Assembly (NCBI GenBank): GCA_003555185.1
Contig: PWFZ01000191.1
Span: 1 to 5,443, forward strand
DNA: 5,443 nt
Direction of reading: 5' to 3'
Source: Balneolaceae bacterium
GTDB lineage: Bacteria; Bacteroidota; Rhodothermia; Balneolales; Balneolaceae
Part shown: positions 1 to 5,443 of the stretch, piece after piece
How the letters are laid out: each line of letters begins with the position of its first letter
Numbering within the stretch: the stretch's first letter is position 1
Position numbers and translations under genes: made by a program
The notes under the pieces: model-generated
Told to the model about the DNA's origin: nothing
Database searches by the model: none
Seen by the model: the letters and a program-made list of their open reading frames with translations, nothing else

Positions 1-83
1 GCTCCATCAGCCCGATTGCTGCGTTTGCTGCAATGCCATAGATGCGGCTATTGCAGCAAACGCAGCAATCGGGCTGATGGAGC
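1..83. repeat. Perfect 34-bp inverted repeat (likely fold-back artefact at the window edge)
   Basis: Bases 1-34 are the exact reverse complement of bases 50-83, with a 15-base loop at 35-49. The right arm encodes a conserved stretch of gamma-glutamyltransferase (IAANAAIGLMEP). Read in the same frame, the left arm gives a cysteine-rich peptide with no family resemblance. The Gly-Gly that almost always precedes Asn-Ala-Ile-Asp in this family is replaced by Cys-Cys. The simplest reading is that sequence left of about position 32 is a chimeric fold-back joined during amplification or assembly at a contig end. A real genomic hairpin or inversion junction is possible but less likely. Confidence 0.9.
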
Positions 84-1567
84 CAACCGGTAACGGAATC
101 GGGGGCGACCTGTTTGCGATTATCTGGCATGCGGAAAGTGAACAGCTGTACGCGATCAACGCCAGCGGACGCTCTCCACGGGGACTTTCGTATGATGAAT
201 TACTGGAAATTCTGGACGAAAAAGGGGAGGACTCAATTCCTGCGTATGATCTTCTTTCTGTTTCTGTACCGGGTGCAATTGATGGATGGTTTGAGCTTCA
301 TGATAGATTTGGATCCCTTTCAATGGATCAGATTTTAGCAGAACCAATCTATTATGCTGAAGAGGGTTTCCCCGTGAGTGAAACGATTTCGATGTATTGG
401 CAGCGTGCGGCATCCTTTTTAAAAGATCAGCCCGGAGCATTTGAAAAGACCTTTACAATTGACGGTCGTGGCCCGGAGAAAGGGGAGGTTTTCAAAAATC
501 CCGATCTTGGAAATACATTTCGCCTGCTGGCTGAACAGGGCCGTGACGCTTTTTATCGGGGCGAGATTGCTGAAAAAATTGATGCCTGGATGCAGGAAGA
601 GGGGGGATATTTACGGTACGAAGATTTTGATCAGCACAGGTCTGAATGGGTAGACCCCGTAACAGTAAACTATCGTGGATATGATATTTACCAGGTAGGA
701 GGAAACCTGCAAGGAACAGCGGTTCTTCAGATGCTGAATATTTTGGAGGGATATGATCTTGAGTCGAAAGGATTTGGAACCGAAGAAACACTTCATTTGA
801 TGACCGAAGCAAAAAAAATGGCTTATGAAGATCGCGCCAAACACTATACAGATACAGATTTTTATGATATCCCTTTGGAAACACTTCTTTCCAAAGAGTA
901 TGCTGCAGAACGACGCGAGTTAATTGGTGACCGTGCAATGAGTGACGTAACCACTGGCGTGGATGTACTGGAAGATGGTGACACGATCTATCTTACTACT
1001 GCTGATAAAGACGGTAACATGGTATCTCTGATACAAAGCAATTTCCGTGGAATGGGTACCGGATTTGTGGTGCCGGGCACAGGATTCAGCTTCCAAAATC
1101 GGGGAGAACTCTTTTCGCTAGACCCCGATCACCCCAACGTGTATGCTCCGGATAAGCGTCCATTTCACACCATTATTCCCGGTTTTGCAATGAAAGATGG
1201 AAAACCATGGTTTAGCTTTGGGAACATGGGCGGAGCCTATCAGCCTGTGGGTCATGTGAGCCTTATTACCAACGTGATTGATTTTGGGATGAACATTCAG
1301 GAAGCGGGTGATGCATTTCGATGGATGCATAACGGATCAACCGAACCGACCGAAGATCTGGATGCCTCATTAAGCGACGGTGGAATTTTAAATATCGAAT
1401 CCGGTGTAGATTATCAGGTTGTTCGAGGGTTGCGAGATCGGGGTCATACTGTGAGAATCGGCGAGAGCTTTTTTGGCAGGTATCAGGGAATTCTATACAA
1501 CCATGAACAAGGAGTTTACTACGGAGCTTCCGAATCAAGATTTGACGGACAGGCGGCTGGGTATTAG
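2..1567 (+). CDS. Gamma-glutamyltransferase / glutathione hydrolase family protein, 5'-partial
   Basis: This Ntn-hydrolase transfers or hydrolyses gamma-glutamyl groups, typically from glutathione, and matures by self-cleavage into large and small subunits. The frame is open from the window edge. Recognisable homology begins at Asn-Ala-Ile-Asp-Ala-Ala (from 32), so the N-terminus and any signal peptide are missing, and ATG 77 is internal. Counting from that Met: GNGIGGD at 5-11, the substrate-binding Arg of the NASGRSP motif at 32, and VPGAIDGW at about 64-71. The nucleophile and cleavage-site Thr is in GDTIYL at residue 303 (bases 983-985). The oxyanion-hole Gly-Gly is in GNMGGAY, and the C-terminus is FDGQAAGY. 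The stretch PNVYAPDKRP is about ten residues shorter than the E. coli enzyme there, so the lid loop over the active site appears absent, as in Bacillus-type enzymes. All visible catalytic elements are intact. A hairpin terminator starts 12 bases after the stop. Acyltransferase activity on another gamma-linked substrate cannot be excluded. Confidence 0.95.
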   Translation, partial: LHQPDCCVCCNAIDAAIAANAAIGLMEPTGNGIGGDLFAIIWHAESEQLYAINASGRSPRGLSYDELLEILDEKGEDSIPAYDLLSVSVPGAIDGWFELHDRFGSLSMDQILAEPIYYAEEGFPVSETISMYWQRAASFLKDQPGAFEKTFTIDGRGPEKGEVFKNPDLGNTFRLLAEQGRDAFYRGEIAEKIDAWMQEEGGYLRYEDFDQHRSEWVDPVTVNYRGYDIYQVGGNLQGTAVLQMLNILEGYDLESKGFGTEETLHLMTEAKKMAYEDRAKHYTDTDFYDIPLETLLSKEYAAERRELIGDRAMSDVTTGVDVLEDGDTIYLTTADKDGNMVSLIQSNFRGMGTGFVVPGTGFSFQNRGELFSLDPDHPNVYAPDKRPFHTIIPGFAMKDGKPWFSFGNMGGAYQPVGHVSLITNVIDFGMNIQEAGDAFRWMHNGSTEPTEDLDASLSDGGILNIESGVDYQVVRGLRDRGHTVRIGESFFGRYQGILYNHEQGVYYGASESRFDGQAAGY

Positions 1568-1579
1568 CAACTAACTCAC

Positions 1580-1619
1580 AGACCCGTGAGGTTTTTTAAA
1601 ACCTCACGGGTCTTTTTTT
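1580..1619 (+). terminator. Rho-independent terminator after the GGT gene (palindrome copy 1)
   Basis: The arm AGACCCGTGAGGTTTT (1580-1595) pairs perfectly with its complement at 1598-1613, leaving a loop of only two T, in practice about four to six bases. It is followed by a run of seven T ending at 1619. It starts 12 bases after the GGT stop, so it ends that transcript and isolates the downstream lipoprotein gene. The same hairpin recurs at 2794-2831 with five rather than six T in the centre. Confidence 0.92.
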
Positions 1620-1672
1620 AGGTTAGTCGAAAATTAATATAAATATTGGCTTACTGATCAAAAAAACTATGT

Positions 1673-2785
1673 ATGAGAGCTCAAACAAACAGCAGTCAAG
1701 TATTTATATTAATCCTGTTAACTTTTTACCTGTCTTGTAGCCAAGAGGTTGAATCTGATAGCAAAACTCAGTTAGATGGAGTTCCAATAGCAGAAATCAG
1801 TCTGATCTCCGAGTTTGATAAATCCGGTGAACATTATTTTCAATCACTGACCCTTGAGACTTCCGTTTTGCCTGATGGAGATATAATTATATATGATGGA
1901 GCAGGTAACTTTGGGATTCAGGTTAACGAAAACGGAGAATTCATCAAGCAGATATCAAGACAAGGAAATGGACCGGGTGAAATTCAGAGTCTACTGACAG
2001 CAAAAAGTGTAAATGATTCTTCACTTCTAATATATGATCAGGAAAGAAAAACAGTAATTCGAAAAGATCTTGACTCCTCAAATGTTGAAGAATATTCGCC
2101 TAGAATGAGAGAAAATTTACGTGTAATTGGCGCATACCCAACTGCGGATGAAAATATTATCAATTTGCTATGGTGGGATATGTCTTTTTTAATGATGGAA
2201 GGTGAAGAATCAGCCACAATATTTAAAAGTTATAATGTGGAAAAAGATAAAATTTTAAATCGGGTTGATTATCCCGGAGAGACACGGGCAAGAACCTTTG
2301 AAGATGGCCGGGTTATTGGTGCTCCATTGGTCCCTTATTCGCCGGACCTTTTGCATCATCACTCACCGATTGACCACCTGCTTTATGTGTTTTGGTCTGA
2401 TGATTACGAAATTGCGGTTTTAGATCCTGTTGAGCTTGATACGATGAGGACAGTTCCGGTGGATTTACCATCAGAGAGATTGACAAATACGGAGCGTGTT
2501 TCTTTAAAAAATGGAATTCGAAGCAGTGACTGGGATGCCGTAGAGAACATGCTACCCGATCGAAAAACACCCGCAGAAAAATTAATGATCGATCATGAAA
2601 ATCGAATTTGGCTGAAACTTACGCTTCAATCAGAGCATCAAGAGTGGATCGTTTTGGATCAAGCCGGAGAACCAATAATGCGGGTTCAGTTTCCAAAAGA
2701 AGTGTTTGTTACTCATATATCAGAGCATCATGTCGGCTTTCGGGCTGATGATCATCTGTTCGCGGTTTATGAGTTAAAGGAATGA
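1673..2785 (+). CDS. Six-bladed beta-propeller lipoprotein, function unknown
   Basis: A 370-residue exported protein. An N-terminal hydrophobic stretch (about residues 10-21) ends at TFYLSC, with Cys22 the probable lipidated residue. The lipobox is loose (Tyr at -3) but acceptable for Bacteroidota-type sequences. Acidic residues follow the Cys, which in some Bacteroidota marks surface exposure (inference). The body is beta-rich with blade-like repeats: LPDGDIIIYDGAGNFGIQVN (66-85), then GNGPGE (98-103), matching the GxGPGE turn of the six-bladed propeller family. The C-terminus has the family pattern of 'IDHENRIWLKL', an aromatic-rich strand, 'LDQAGEPIMRVQFP', and a final 'FAVYEL'. No catalytic residues are recognisable, so a binding or scaffold role is likely but unproven. 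It stands alone between two hairpin terminators. A TATAAA at 1638 could be a -10, but no convincing -35 is seen. There is no strong ribosome binding site. The first half is AT-rich relative to the GGT gene. Confidence 0.82.
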   Translation: MRAQTNSSQVFILILLTFYLSCSQEVESDSKTQLDGVPIAEISLISEFDKSGEHYFQSLTLETSVLPDGDIIIYDGAGNFGIQVNENGEFIKQISRQGNGPGEIQSLLTAKSVNDSSLLIYDQERKTVIRKDLDSSNVEEYSPRMRENLRVIGAYPTADENIINLLWWDMSFLMMEGEESATIFKSYNVEKDKILNRVDYPGETRARTFEDGRVIGAPLVPYSPDLLHHHSPIDHLLYVFWSDDYEIAVLDPVELDTMRTVPVDLPSERLTNTERVSLKNGIRSSDWDAVENMLPDRKTPAEKLMIDHENRIWLKLTLQSEHQEWIVLDQAGEPIMRVQFPKEVFVTHISEHHVGFRADDHLFAVYELKE

Positions 2786-2793
2786 AAAGGTAT

Positions 2794-2831
2794 AGACCCG
2801 TGAGGTTTTTAAAACCTCACGGGTCTTTTTT
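2794..2831 (+). terminator. Rho-independent terminator between convergent genes (palindrome copy 2)
   Basis: The arm AGACCCGTGAGGTTTT (2794-2809) pairs perfectly with 2811-2826 and is followed by six T. It lies 8 bases after the lipoprotein stop and 15 bases beyond the end of the oppositely oriented aldo-keto reductase, so the stem sits between two converging transcripts. For the minus-strand transcript only a poor T-run (CCTTTTC) follows the stem, so termination in that direction may be weaker. Both arms are identical to copy 1 at 1580-1613. Confidence 0.9.
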
Positions 2832-2841
2832 CTTTCTCTCC

Positions 2842-3792
2842 TTACTCATCAAAGACATTCCTATACATTTCACTTTCTGTTTCGAACCCATTGCCGGTCA
2901 GATAGCGGTAGTGTTTGTCGAGTGATTTGATTTTGGAATGGTCTTCCTCATCCAATTCTATATTTATACTGTTGAAGTTTTCCTCAATCCGCTCTGGATT
3001 TGTAGATTTTGGAATTACAAGCGTATCACGCTCTACAGCCCACTTTATTAGCACTTGTGCGGGTGTAGCGTCATGTTTTACGGCAATGGTATTAATCACT
3101 TTATTATCCAAAAGCGAGGGTTCATTATCTGCTTTTAAGGAATCAGGTCTGTCGCGACTGCCAAGAGGTGAATATGCTGTGACCAGAATCTGATTATCAC
3201 GGCAATAGTTGAGCAGCTCATCCTGCTGCAGATACGGGTGGAGTTCTATCTGATTCATTTCCGGGAGATGATCGGTTTTGGTCTTGAGGTCAGCCAATTT
3301 TTTTTGGCTGAAATTGGAAACACCGATGTGTTTCACTAGTCCCTGCTTTTTGGCTTCGAGCATAGCTTCCCAGGTCTCAATGATAGGTGCTTGTTTCGGG
3401 GATAGATAATCGGTGTCATCTTTAGGAGATCCTTTTAATCCCGGACGGAAGGCTACCGGCCAGTGGATCAGGTACAGATCCAAATACTCCAGCAATAAAT
3501 CATTCAAAGTGTTTTTAAGCGCAGGAAGCACATCTTCATGTTTATGGGCGTTATTCCACAACTTAGATGTAATTTTCACATCCTCACGTTCAATACTGTA
3601 CTCTACAAAAGATTTCTTTAATGCACTGCCCACTTCTTCTTCATTTCCATATGCTGCTGCACAGTCTATATGGCGATAACCAACCCCCAGTGCTGCGTTA
3701 ACTGCAATGCCTACTTTTTCGGAATCGGACTTCCATGTACCTAATCCGATTGCATCTATTGTGTCTCCGTCTCTGTATGTCAGGGTTTTCAT
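2842..3792 (-). CDS. Aldo-keto reductase (AKR1-like, NADPH-dependent aldehyde/ketone reductase)
   Basis: A 316-residue cytoplasmic (beta/alpha)8 oxidoreductase that reduces carbonyls with NAD(P)H. The catalytic tetrad is complete: Asp43 and Tyr48 in HIDCAAAYGN, Lys77 in TSKLWN, His110 in LIHWP. Cofactor contacts include Ser159-Asn160 in GVSNFS, and the 2'-phosphate-binding Lys262 and Arg268 in IPKSTNPER, which favours NADPH. All these numbers coincide with human aldose reductase, so there are few net insertions. The frame stays open upstream to an ATG at 3987, but that adds 65 residues with no family resemblance. ATG 3792 (MKTLTYRDGDTIDAIGLGTW) starts where the family starts and has a ribosome binding site, so it is chosen. 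A sigma70-like promoter and a palindrome lie just upstream. The physiological substrate cannot be read from sequence. It is monocistronic and divergent from the barrel gene at 4077. Confidence 0.95.
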   Translation of the reverse strand: MKTLTYRDGDTIDAIGLGTWKSDSEKVGIAVNAALGVGYRHIDCAAAYGNEEEVGSALKKSFVEYSIEREDVKITSKLWNNAHKHEDVLPALKNTLNDLLLEYLDLYLIHWPVAFRPGLKGSPKDDTDYLSPKQAPIIETWEAMLEAKKQGLVKHIGVSNFSQKKLADLKTKTDHLPEMNQIELHPYLQQDELLNYCRDNQILVTAYSPLGSRDRPDSLKADNEPSLLDNKVINTIAVKHDATPAQVLIKWAVERDTLVIPKSTNPERIEENFNSINIELDEEDHSKIKSLDKHYRYLTGNGFETESEMYRNVFDE

Positions 3793-3800
3793 GTTCAATA

Positions 3801-3810
3801 CTCTCTCTTT
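3801..3810 (-). promoter_or_regulatory. Ribosome binding site deciding the reductase start
   Basis: Read on the minus strand, the sequence AAAGAGAGAG lies 8 bases before ATG 3792 and resembles a Shine-Dalgarno GAGAG core. This supports the internal start over the ATG at 3987. Confidence 0.6.
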
Positions 3811-3835
3811 ATTGAAATTATTTACTGTACTTGTT

Positions 3836-3864
3836 CTTATAAGTCCACTACTTATATAAGTGAA
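3836..3864 (-). promoter_or_regulatory. Predicted sigma70-like promoter of the aldo-keto reductase gene
   Basis: On the minus strand there is TTCACT (bases 3864-3859, two mismatches to TTGACA), a 17-base spacer, and TATAAG (bases 3841-3836, one mismatch to TATAAT). Transcription would start near 3829, giving a leader of about 37 bases that contains the ribosome binding site. Placed there, it transcribes the gene from ATG 3792 and not the longer upstream frame. It is predicted from consensus only. Bacteroidota primary sigma factors often prefer a different -7/-33 pattern, which lowers confidence. Confidence 0.45.
3850..3861. promoter_or_regulatory. 12-bp palindrome, candidate operator over the reductase promoter
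   Basis: ACTTATATAAGT is a perfect palindrome. It overlaps the putative -35 and spacer of the reductase promoter. A related 8-bp palindrome, CTTATAAG, lies at 3836-3843 over the -10, and the two centres are about 16 bases apart. This arrangement would suit a dimeric repressor, but AT-rich palindromes also arise by chance and no regulator gene is visible nearby. Confidence 0.3.
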
Positions 3865-4028
3865 AATACGCGAGTTATGTTTCCACTTACAGGGCAATTT
3901 CCTCTTAATTAGCAGGGTGCTATTCCGAATGAATTTATTTATCACAAAGATCCTGACGGAAGATGGTACAAAAGTGAAAATCTCCATTTTAAATAACTAC
4001 GAATTCATGTAGTGCTTTTGCAGCATGA

Positions 4029-4056
4029 TTGAGATACGTTCATAGCAACATAAAAT
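4029..4056 (+). promoter_or_regulatory. Predicted sigma70-like promoter of the barrel-lipoprotein pair
   Basis: TTGAGA (4029-4034, one mismatch to TTGACA) is followed by a 16-base spacer and TAAAAT (4051-4056, one mismatch to TATAAT). Transcription would start near 4063, leaving a short leader of about 14 bases before ATG 4077. It is the best consensus match in the divergent gap in this direction. Confidence 0.45.
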
Positions 4057-4067
4057 TTTAATGAATT

Positions 4068-4074
4068 GGGGTGG
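4068..4074 (+). promoter_or_regulatory. Ribosome binding site deciding the barrel protein start
   Basis: GGGGTGG lies directly before ATG 4077. An in-frame GTG at 4071 is inside this G-rich motif, so using it as the start would remove the ribosome binding site. ATG 4077 also gives a standard MKK signal-peptide start. Confidence 0.5.
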
Positions 4075-4076
4075 CT

Positions 4077-4715
4077 ATGAAAAAAGTATTATTCGCTTTA
4101 GTTGTGTTCATTGTGCCGTATTCCGTTTATGGTCAATCGGTAGCGGTTAAGGGAAATATGGGTACAATGGGAGGGGGTATTGAAGGCGTTGTTGGTTTGC
4201 ATGAGAAAGTAAATGCGCGCATAGGAGGGAATCTATTCTCGTATTCTTATCTGTATGAAACCGGCCCTGATGAAGAATTTGACATGGACGCCAGTTTAAA
4301 ACTCGAATCTATTTCGGCACTGCTTGACTGGCATCCATTTGGGTCGGCTATCAGGATTACAAGCGGTGTAATCTATAATAACAATGCTATTGATATCGGT
4401 TTATTACCGAAACAAAGTTATTCCGTTGGCGGGGATACTTACTCACCTGATGAACTTGGAAATCTAGATGCCAAACTTTCATTTAACCGTTTTGCTCCAT
4501 ACGTAGCAATGGGTTTTGGTAATGCGTTTAGCGGATCACGATTTGGTGTGAATACCGATATTGGTATGATTTACACCGGTTCGCCCGGTGTGGCAATGAG
4601 TGCTGAAGGGCTTTTGGAGCCTTCTGCAGAACAAGCTCCAATTCTACAAGAGAACCTGAGCTGGGCACAGATGAGTCCTGTTGTTACGGTCTCCCTTTAT
4701 TACCGAATCTTTTGA
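4077..4715 (+). CDS. Small outer-membrane beta-barrel protein, function unknown
   Basis: A 212-residue protein with a signal peptide: Met-Lys-Lys, a hydrophobic core at about 4-14, and likely cleavage after VYG (residue 19). The rest alternates polar and hydrophobic residues in amphipathic strands and ends in Phe (SLYYRIF), the usual C-terminal signal for BAM-mediated insertion. The middle closely resembles a family of uncharacterised outer-membrane proteins that I recall from Proteobacteria: NARIGGNLFSYSY (46-58), LLDWHPFG (82-89), YSVGGDTYSPDELGNLDAKLSF (115-136, with the conserved 'Y-x-GG-x-TY' turn), FAPYVAMGFGN (139-149) and a late 'GSP' turn (168-170). The strand count suggests a small barrel of about eight strands (inference). 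The lipoprotein gene begins 30 bases downstream on the same strand, which suggests cotranscription. The substrate or role is unknown. ATG 4077 is preferred over GTG 4071. Confidence 0.78.
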   Translation: MKKVLFALVVFIVPYSVYGQSVAVKGNMGTMGGGIEGVVGLHEKVNARIGGNLFSYSYLYETGPDEEFDMDASLKLESISALLDWHPFGSAIRITSGVIYNNNAIDIGLLPKQSYSVGGDTYSPDELGNLDAKLSFNRFAPYVAMGFGNAFSGSRFGVNTDIGMIYTGSPGVAMSAEGLLEPSAEQAPILQENLSWAQMSPVVTVSLYYRIF

Positions 4716-4745
4716 TTTATTAACTTTCAAATTGAGTGACAACCA

Positions 4746-5443
4746 ATGAAAAATTTATCCTTAAACCCATTCTCCATAAAAGGAATTACAACAATCTTTC
4801 TAGCCTTTGTGATTGCGTATCTCGCCGGGTGCGAAATAACCGATCCGACGGATGGGATACGGGCTATATTAAATATGAAGGAACGTACCACCACAGCTTC
4901 GGTGATGTTTTTGGATTCTTCAACAGATGAACCAATCGGTTTTAGCAACGGTACAGAAGTCACGGTTCAAATAACCGGACGCGATAGTGATAAGATTGTC
5001 GACCTGTTGAATCAACCGTCTACTACTTTTAAATCATCAAATGGTTTTCTGACCTTTGCACTGCTTGATGAACTGACACCTGATGAAAGCAATCCCTTGC
5101 GATTTAATATTGTGGCAACGGCACCCGGCTATATTAGTACTTCTATGCCGGTTTCAATTGTTGAAAAAGAGGCTACGCCAATCGAAGTTTATATGGTGAA
5201 TGGAGAGTCATTGCCTGAAGGTATTACCGGTGGGATGGATGAAGAAATTGGCTCTGCAACATCTGAAGGCAGAACAAGCGGTAATATCGAATTTGGCACT
5301 CAGGTGGAACCCAATACCAGAACCAGTGCTACTTTTAAAATCTCAGAAAACACGCTGATAACTGATGTGGACGGGCAACCCCTCAGTGGCGAACTTCGCT
5401 CAGACTATCATCTGTTTAACAGCCGTGATGTAGGAGCACTTCA
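4746..5443 (+). CDS. Beta-rich lipoprotein, 3'-partial, function unknown
   Basis: An open frame of 232 residues that reaches the window edge without a stop. The N-terminus has a hydrophobic segment (about 14-27) ending in the lipobox LAGC, with Cys29 lipidated. Acidic residues soon after the Cys (CEITDPTD) are compatible with a surface-export signal in Bacteroidota (inference). Residues about 49-151 look like an Ig-like or carboxypeptidase-regulatory-like fold: ASVMFLDSSTDEPIG, EVTVQITG, a glycine turn with FLTFALLDEL, then FNIVATAPGYISTSMPVSIVE. A Gly/Ser/Thr-rich linker (159-180) precedes a second beta-rich segment, FKISENTLITDVDGQPLSGEL (197-217), resembling the 'preset then modify' start of another Ig- or ZU5-like domain. 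I do not recognise a named family. A weak Shine-Dalgarno (GAG at 4734-4736) precedes the ATG. The gap to the barrel gene is 30 bases without a terminator, so the two are probably one operon. Confidence 0.8.
   Translation, partial: MKNLSLNPFSIKGITTIFLAFVIAYLAGCEITDPTDGIRAILNMKERTTTASVMFLDSSTDEPIGFSNGTEVTVQITGRDSDKIVDLLNQPSTTFKSSNGFLTFALLDELTPDESNPLRFNIVATAPGYISTSMPVSIVEKEATPIEVYMVNGESLPEGITGGMDEEIGSATSEGRTSGNIEFGTQVEPNTRTSATFKISENTLITDVDGQPLSGELRSDYHLFNSRDVGAL

Noticed and set aside
77..79. ATG 77 as the true start of the GGT gene
   Set aside because: Conserved family sequence lies in frame before it (Asn-Ala-Ile-Asp-Ala-Ala from base 32), so this Met is internal and the gene is truncated by the window edge.
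492..938. Minus-strand 148-residue frame inside GGT
   Set aside because: It lies antisense to strongly conserved GGT coding sequence and has no family resemblance, so it is a shadow frame.
1620..1672. Promoter for the beta-propeller lipoprotein gene
   Set aside because: TATAAA at 1638 is -10-like, but a correctly spaced -35 would fall in the T-tract of the preceding terminator, and no Bacteroidota -7/-33 pair is visible.
1580..2831. Insertion sequence bounded by terminal inverted repeats
   Set aside because: The two palindromes could mimic IS ends, but the enclosed gene is a lipoprotein with no transposase motifs, and no target-site duplication was seen next to them.
3793..3987. 65-residue N-terminal extension of the aldo-keto reductase frame
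   Set aside because: It has no resemblance to the family, overlaps the predicted promoter and palindromes, and the internal ATG at 3792 has a ribosome binding site and the standard family start.
4727..4963. Minus-strand 78-residue frame across the start of the second lipoprotein gene
   Set aside because: It overlaps a well-supported lipoprotein coding start on the + strand and has no recognisable features of its own.

Overview
The window looks like chromosomal sequence from a Gram-negative bacterium of the Bacteroidota/Balneolota/Rhodothermota group. Three things point there: a six-bladed beta-propeller lipoprotein with a GxGPGE blade motif, a second lipoprotein with tandem beta-rich domains next to an outer-membrane barrel ending in Phe, and palindromic terminators of the AACCTCACGGGT type. 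The moderate GC, with AT-rich intergenic gaps, agrees. This placement is inference from gene content, since no rRNA or marker gene is present. No tRNA, rRNA, CRISPR array, transposase or phage gene was seen.

Layout. (1) Positions 1-1567, + strand: a gamma-glutamyltransferase lacking its N-terminus. The first 34 bases are an exact inverted copy of bases 50-83 and interrupt the expected protein homology, so the extreme left edge is probably a fold-back chimera. A strong hairpin terminator follows. (2) Positions 1673-2785, + strand: a monocistronic beta-propeller lipoprotein, bracketed by two almost identical palindromic terminators. (3) Positions 2842-3792, - strand: an aldo-keto reductase that converges on the second palindrome. 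Its start is reset to an internal ATG with a good ribosome binding site. (4) Positions 3793-4076: a divergent control region with one sigma70-like promoter in each direction and a 12-bp palindrome overlapping the reductase promoter. (5) Positions 4077-4715 and 4746-5443+, + strand: a small outer-membrane beta-barrel protein and, 30 bp downstream, a lipoprotein running off the right edge. These two probably form an operon.

How the genes work together: GGT (glutathione and gamma-glutamyl peptide breakdown) and the aldo-keto reductase (carbonyl reduction with NADPH) are ordinary housekeeping or detoxification enzymes in separate transcription units. The other three genes encode exported envelope proteins of unknown role. 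I see no convincing new multi-gene system. The points most worth a second look are the left-edge fold-back, the palindrome-bracketed lipoprotein gene, the reductase operator, and the barrel-lipoprotein pair.
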